Notes under the pieces: generated by a model | What the model was told of the DNA's origin: nothing | Database searches by the model: none | What the model saw: only the letters and a program-made list of their open reading frames with translations | Source: Taiwanofungus camphoratus | Taxonomy: Eukaryota; Basidiomycota; Agaricomycetes; Polyporales; Taiwanofungaceae | Reading direction: 5' to 3' | Assembly (NCBI GenBank): GCA_003999685.1 | Contig: CP021222.1 | Location: 992,001 to 1,056,000 of the forward strand | DNA: 64,000 bases | Made by a program: the position numbers and the translations under genes | Shown: positions 63,901 through 64,000 of the stretch, piece after piece | Layout: the number at the start of each line of letters is the position of its first letter | Position numbering within the stretch: the first letter of the stretch is position 1

Positions 63901-64000
63901 GATTGGCTCAGACATGTCACTGACCCTACGAGCTTACTCATTGATGTAGACCATGACATAAACAAATCAGCAGCATGGGCAGAGCGGGTCTTCCAGGTTC
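61000..64000 (+). CDS. Large DUF3684 protein with HSP90-type ATPase fold (3' end outside window)
   Basis: A fungal protein family of about 1,500-1,700 aa with a GHKL (HSP90/histidine-kinase-like) ATPase domain, sacsin-like at the N-terminus; its role is unknown. ATG 61000 gives MSNSRDAL, spliced to WESGYDESVEVNQRALIDKV and LARYSGEFT, then the Bergerat N-box FRELLQNSDDAGAKAAEIRF. Small exons follow: KFQNNGLIFRDEDWNRLKKI, AEGNPDEEKIGAFGV with GFYSLFSVTEEPFVTSG (G1/G2 region), QWMGFYWKDKKDQ, and the segment DPWTTFEMPLREPAP. Later: GLGGHMAARFIPTVERESID, VWNKELLYVGGFLARAAYEL and IACLKWWIGAHKQGEPDV. Intron-rich at the 5' end, with one long exon after about 63000. It is still open at the window edge. 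N-box and G-box residues look intact. Confidence 0.88.

Overview
The window is nuclear DNA of a filamentous fungus, most likely a wood-decay type basidiomycete (Agaricomycetes). The evidence is very dense short introns (mostly about 45-65 bp), closely packed genes on both strands, and proteins typical of Agaricomycetes: a DUF6534 membrane protein, a trichodiene-synthase-like terpene synthase, a DUF3684 ATPase and HGN/HGT-loop TKL-type kinases. No tRNA, rRNA, CRISPR array or intact transposon was recognised. All gene models were assembled by eye from reading frames and GT-AG splice sites, so exon edges are approximate unless given.

Block 1 (about 1-10.4 kb) is strikingly GC-rich and holds housekeeping genes: the 5' part of a 6-phosphofructo-2-kinase (-), a PBN1/PIG-X subunit of GPI mannosyltransferase I (+), a Rho GTPase (-), a Ydj1-type DnaJ (-), an omega-amidase/nitrilase (-), a sphingoid-base/diacylglycerol kinase (+), UMP-CMP kinase (-) and a 62-aa membrane protein (-). 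Two divergent pairs here share extremely short promoters.

Block 2 (10.4-25.4 kb) has ordinary composition: a WD40/Nup37-like protein (+), a tail-anchored fatty aldehyde dehydrogenase (-), a TRI5-like sesquiterpene synthase (+), a many-exon DUF6534 protein (-), a 2.7-kb stretch I cannot assign, a Nudix ADP-ribose pyrophosphatase (-) and GAL7 (-).

Block 3 (25.6-42.3 kb) is again dense: DDX41 helicase (+), an aromatic-acid-exporter-like (FUSC/DUF2421) membrane protein (+), a RecQ helicase (-) sharing a 279-bp promoter with the kinetochore gene NUF2 (+), an ING-family PHD protein (-) and the KEOPS kinase BUD32 (+).

Block 4 (42.9-48.3 kb) is the most unusual part: two tandem genes of the same architecture, a predicted MLKL-like N-terminal helical bundle followed by a kinase domain that lacks the catalytic aspartate. 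They share a conserved promoter block and a nearly identical C-lobe segment, which suggests gene conversion. This is the best candidate in the window for an undescribed system: a fungal MLKL-like, possibly cell-death-linked, pseudokinase pair.

Block 5 (48.3-55.8 kb) is a gene-poor tract with only decayed-looking coding fragments. Block 6 (55.8-64 kb) has a Zn2Cys6 transcription factor (-), the queuine tRNA-ribosyltransferase accessory subunit QTRT2 (+) and the 5' part of a large DUF3684/HSP90-fold ATPase (+) that runs off the end.
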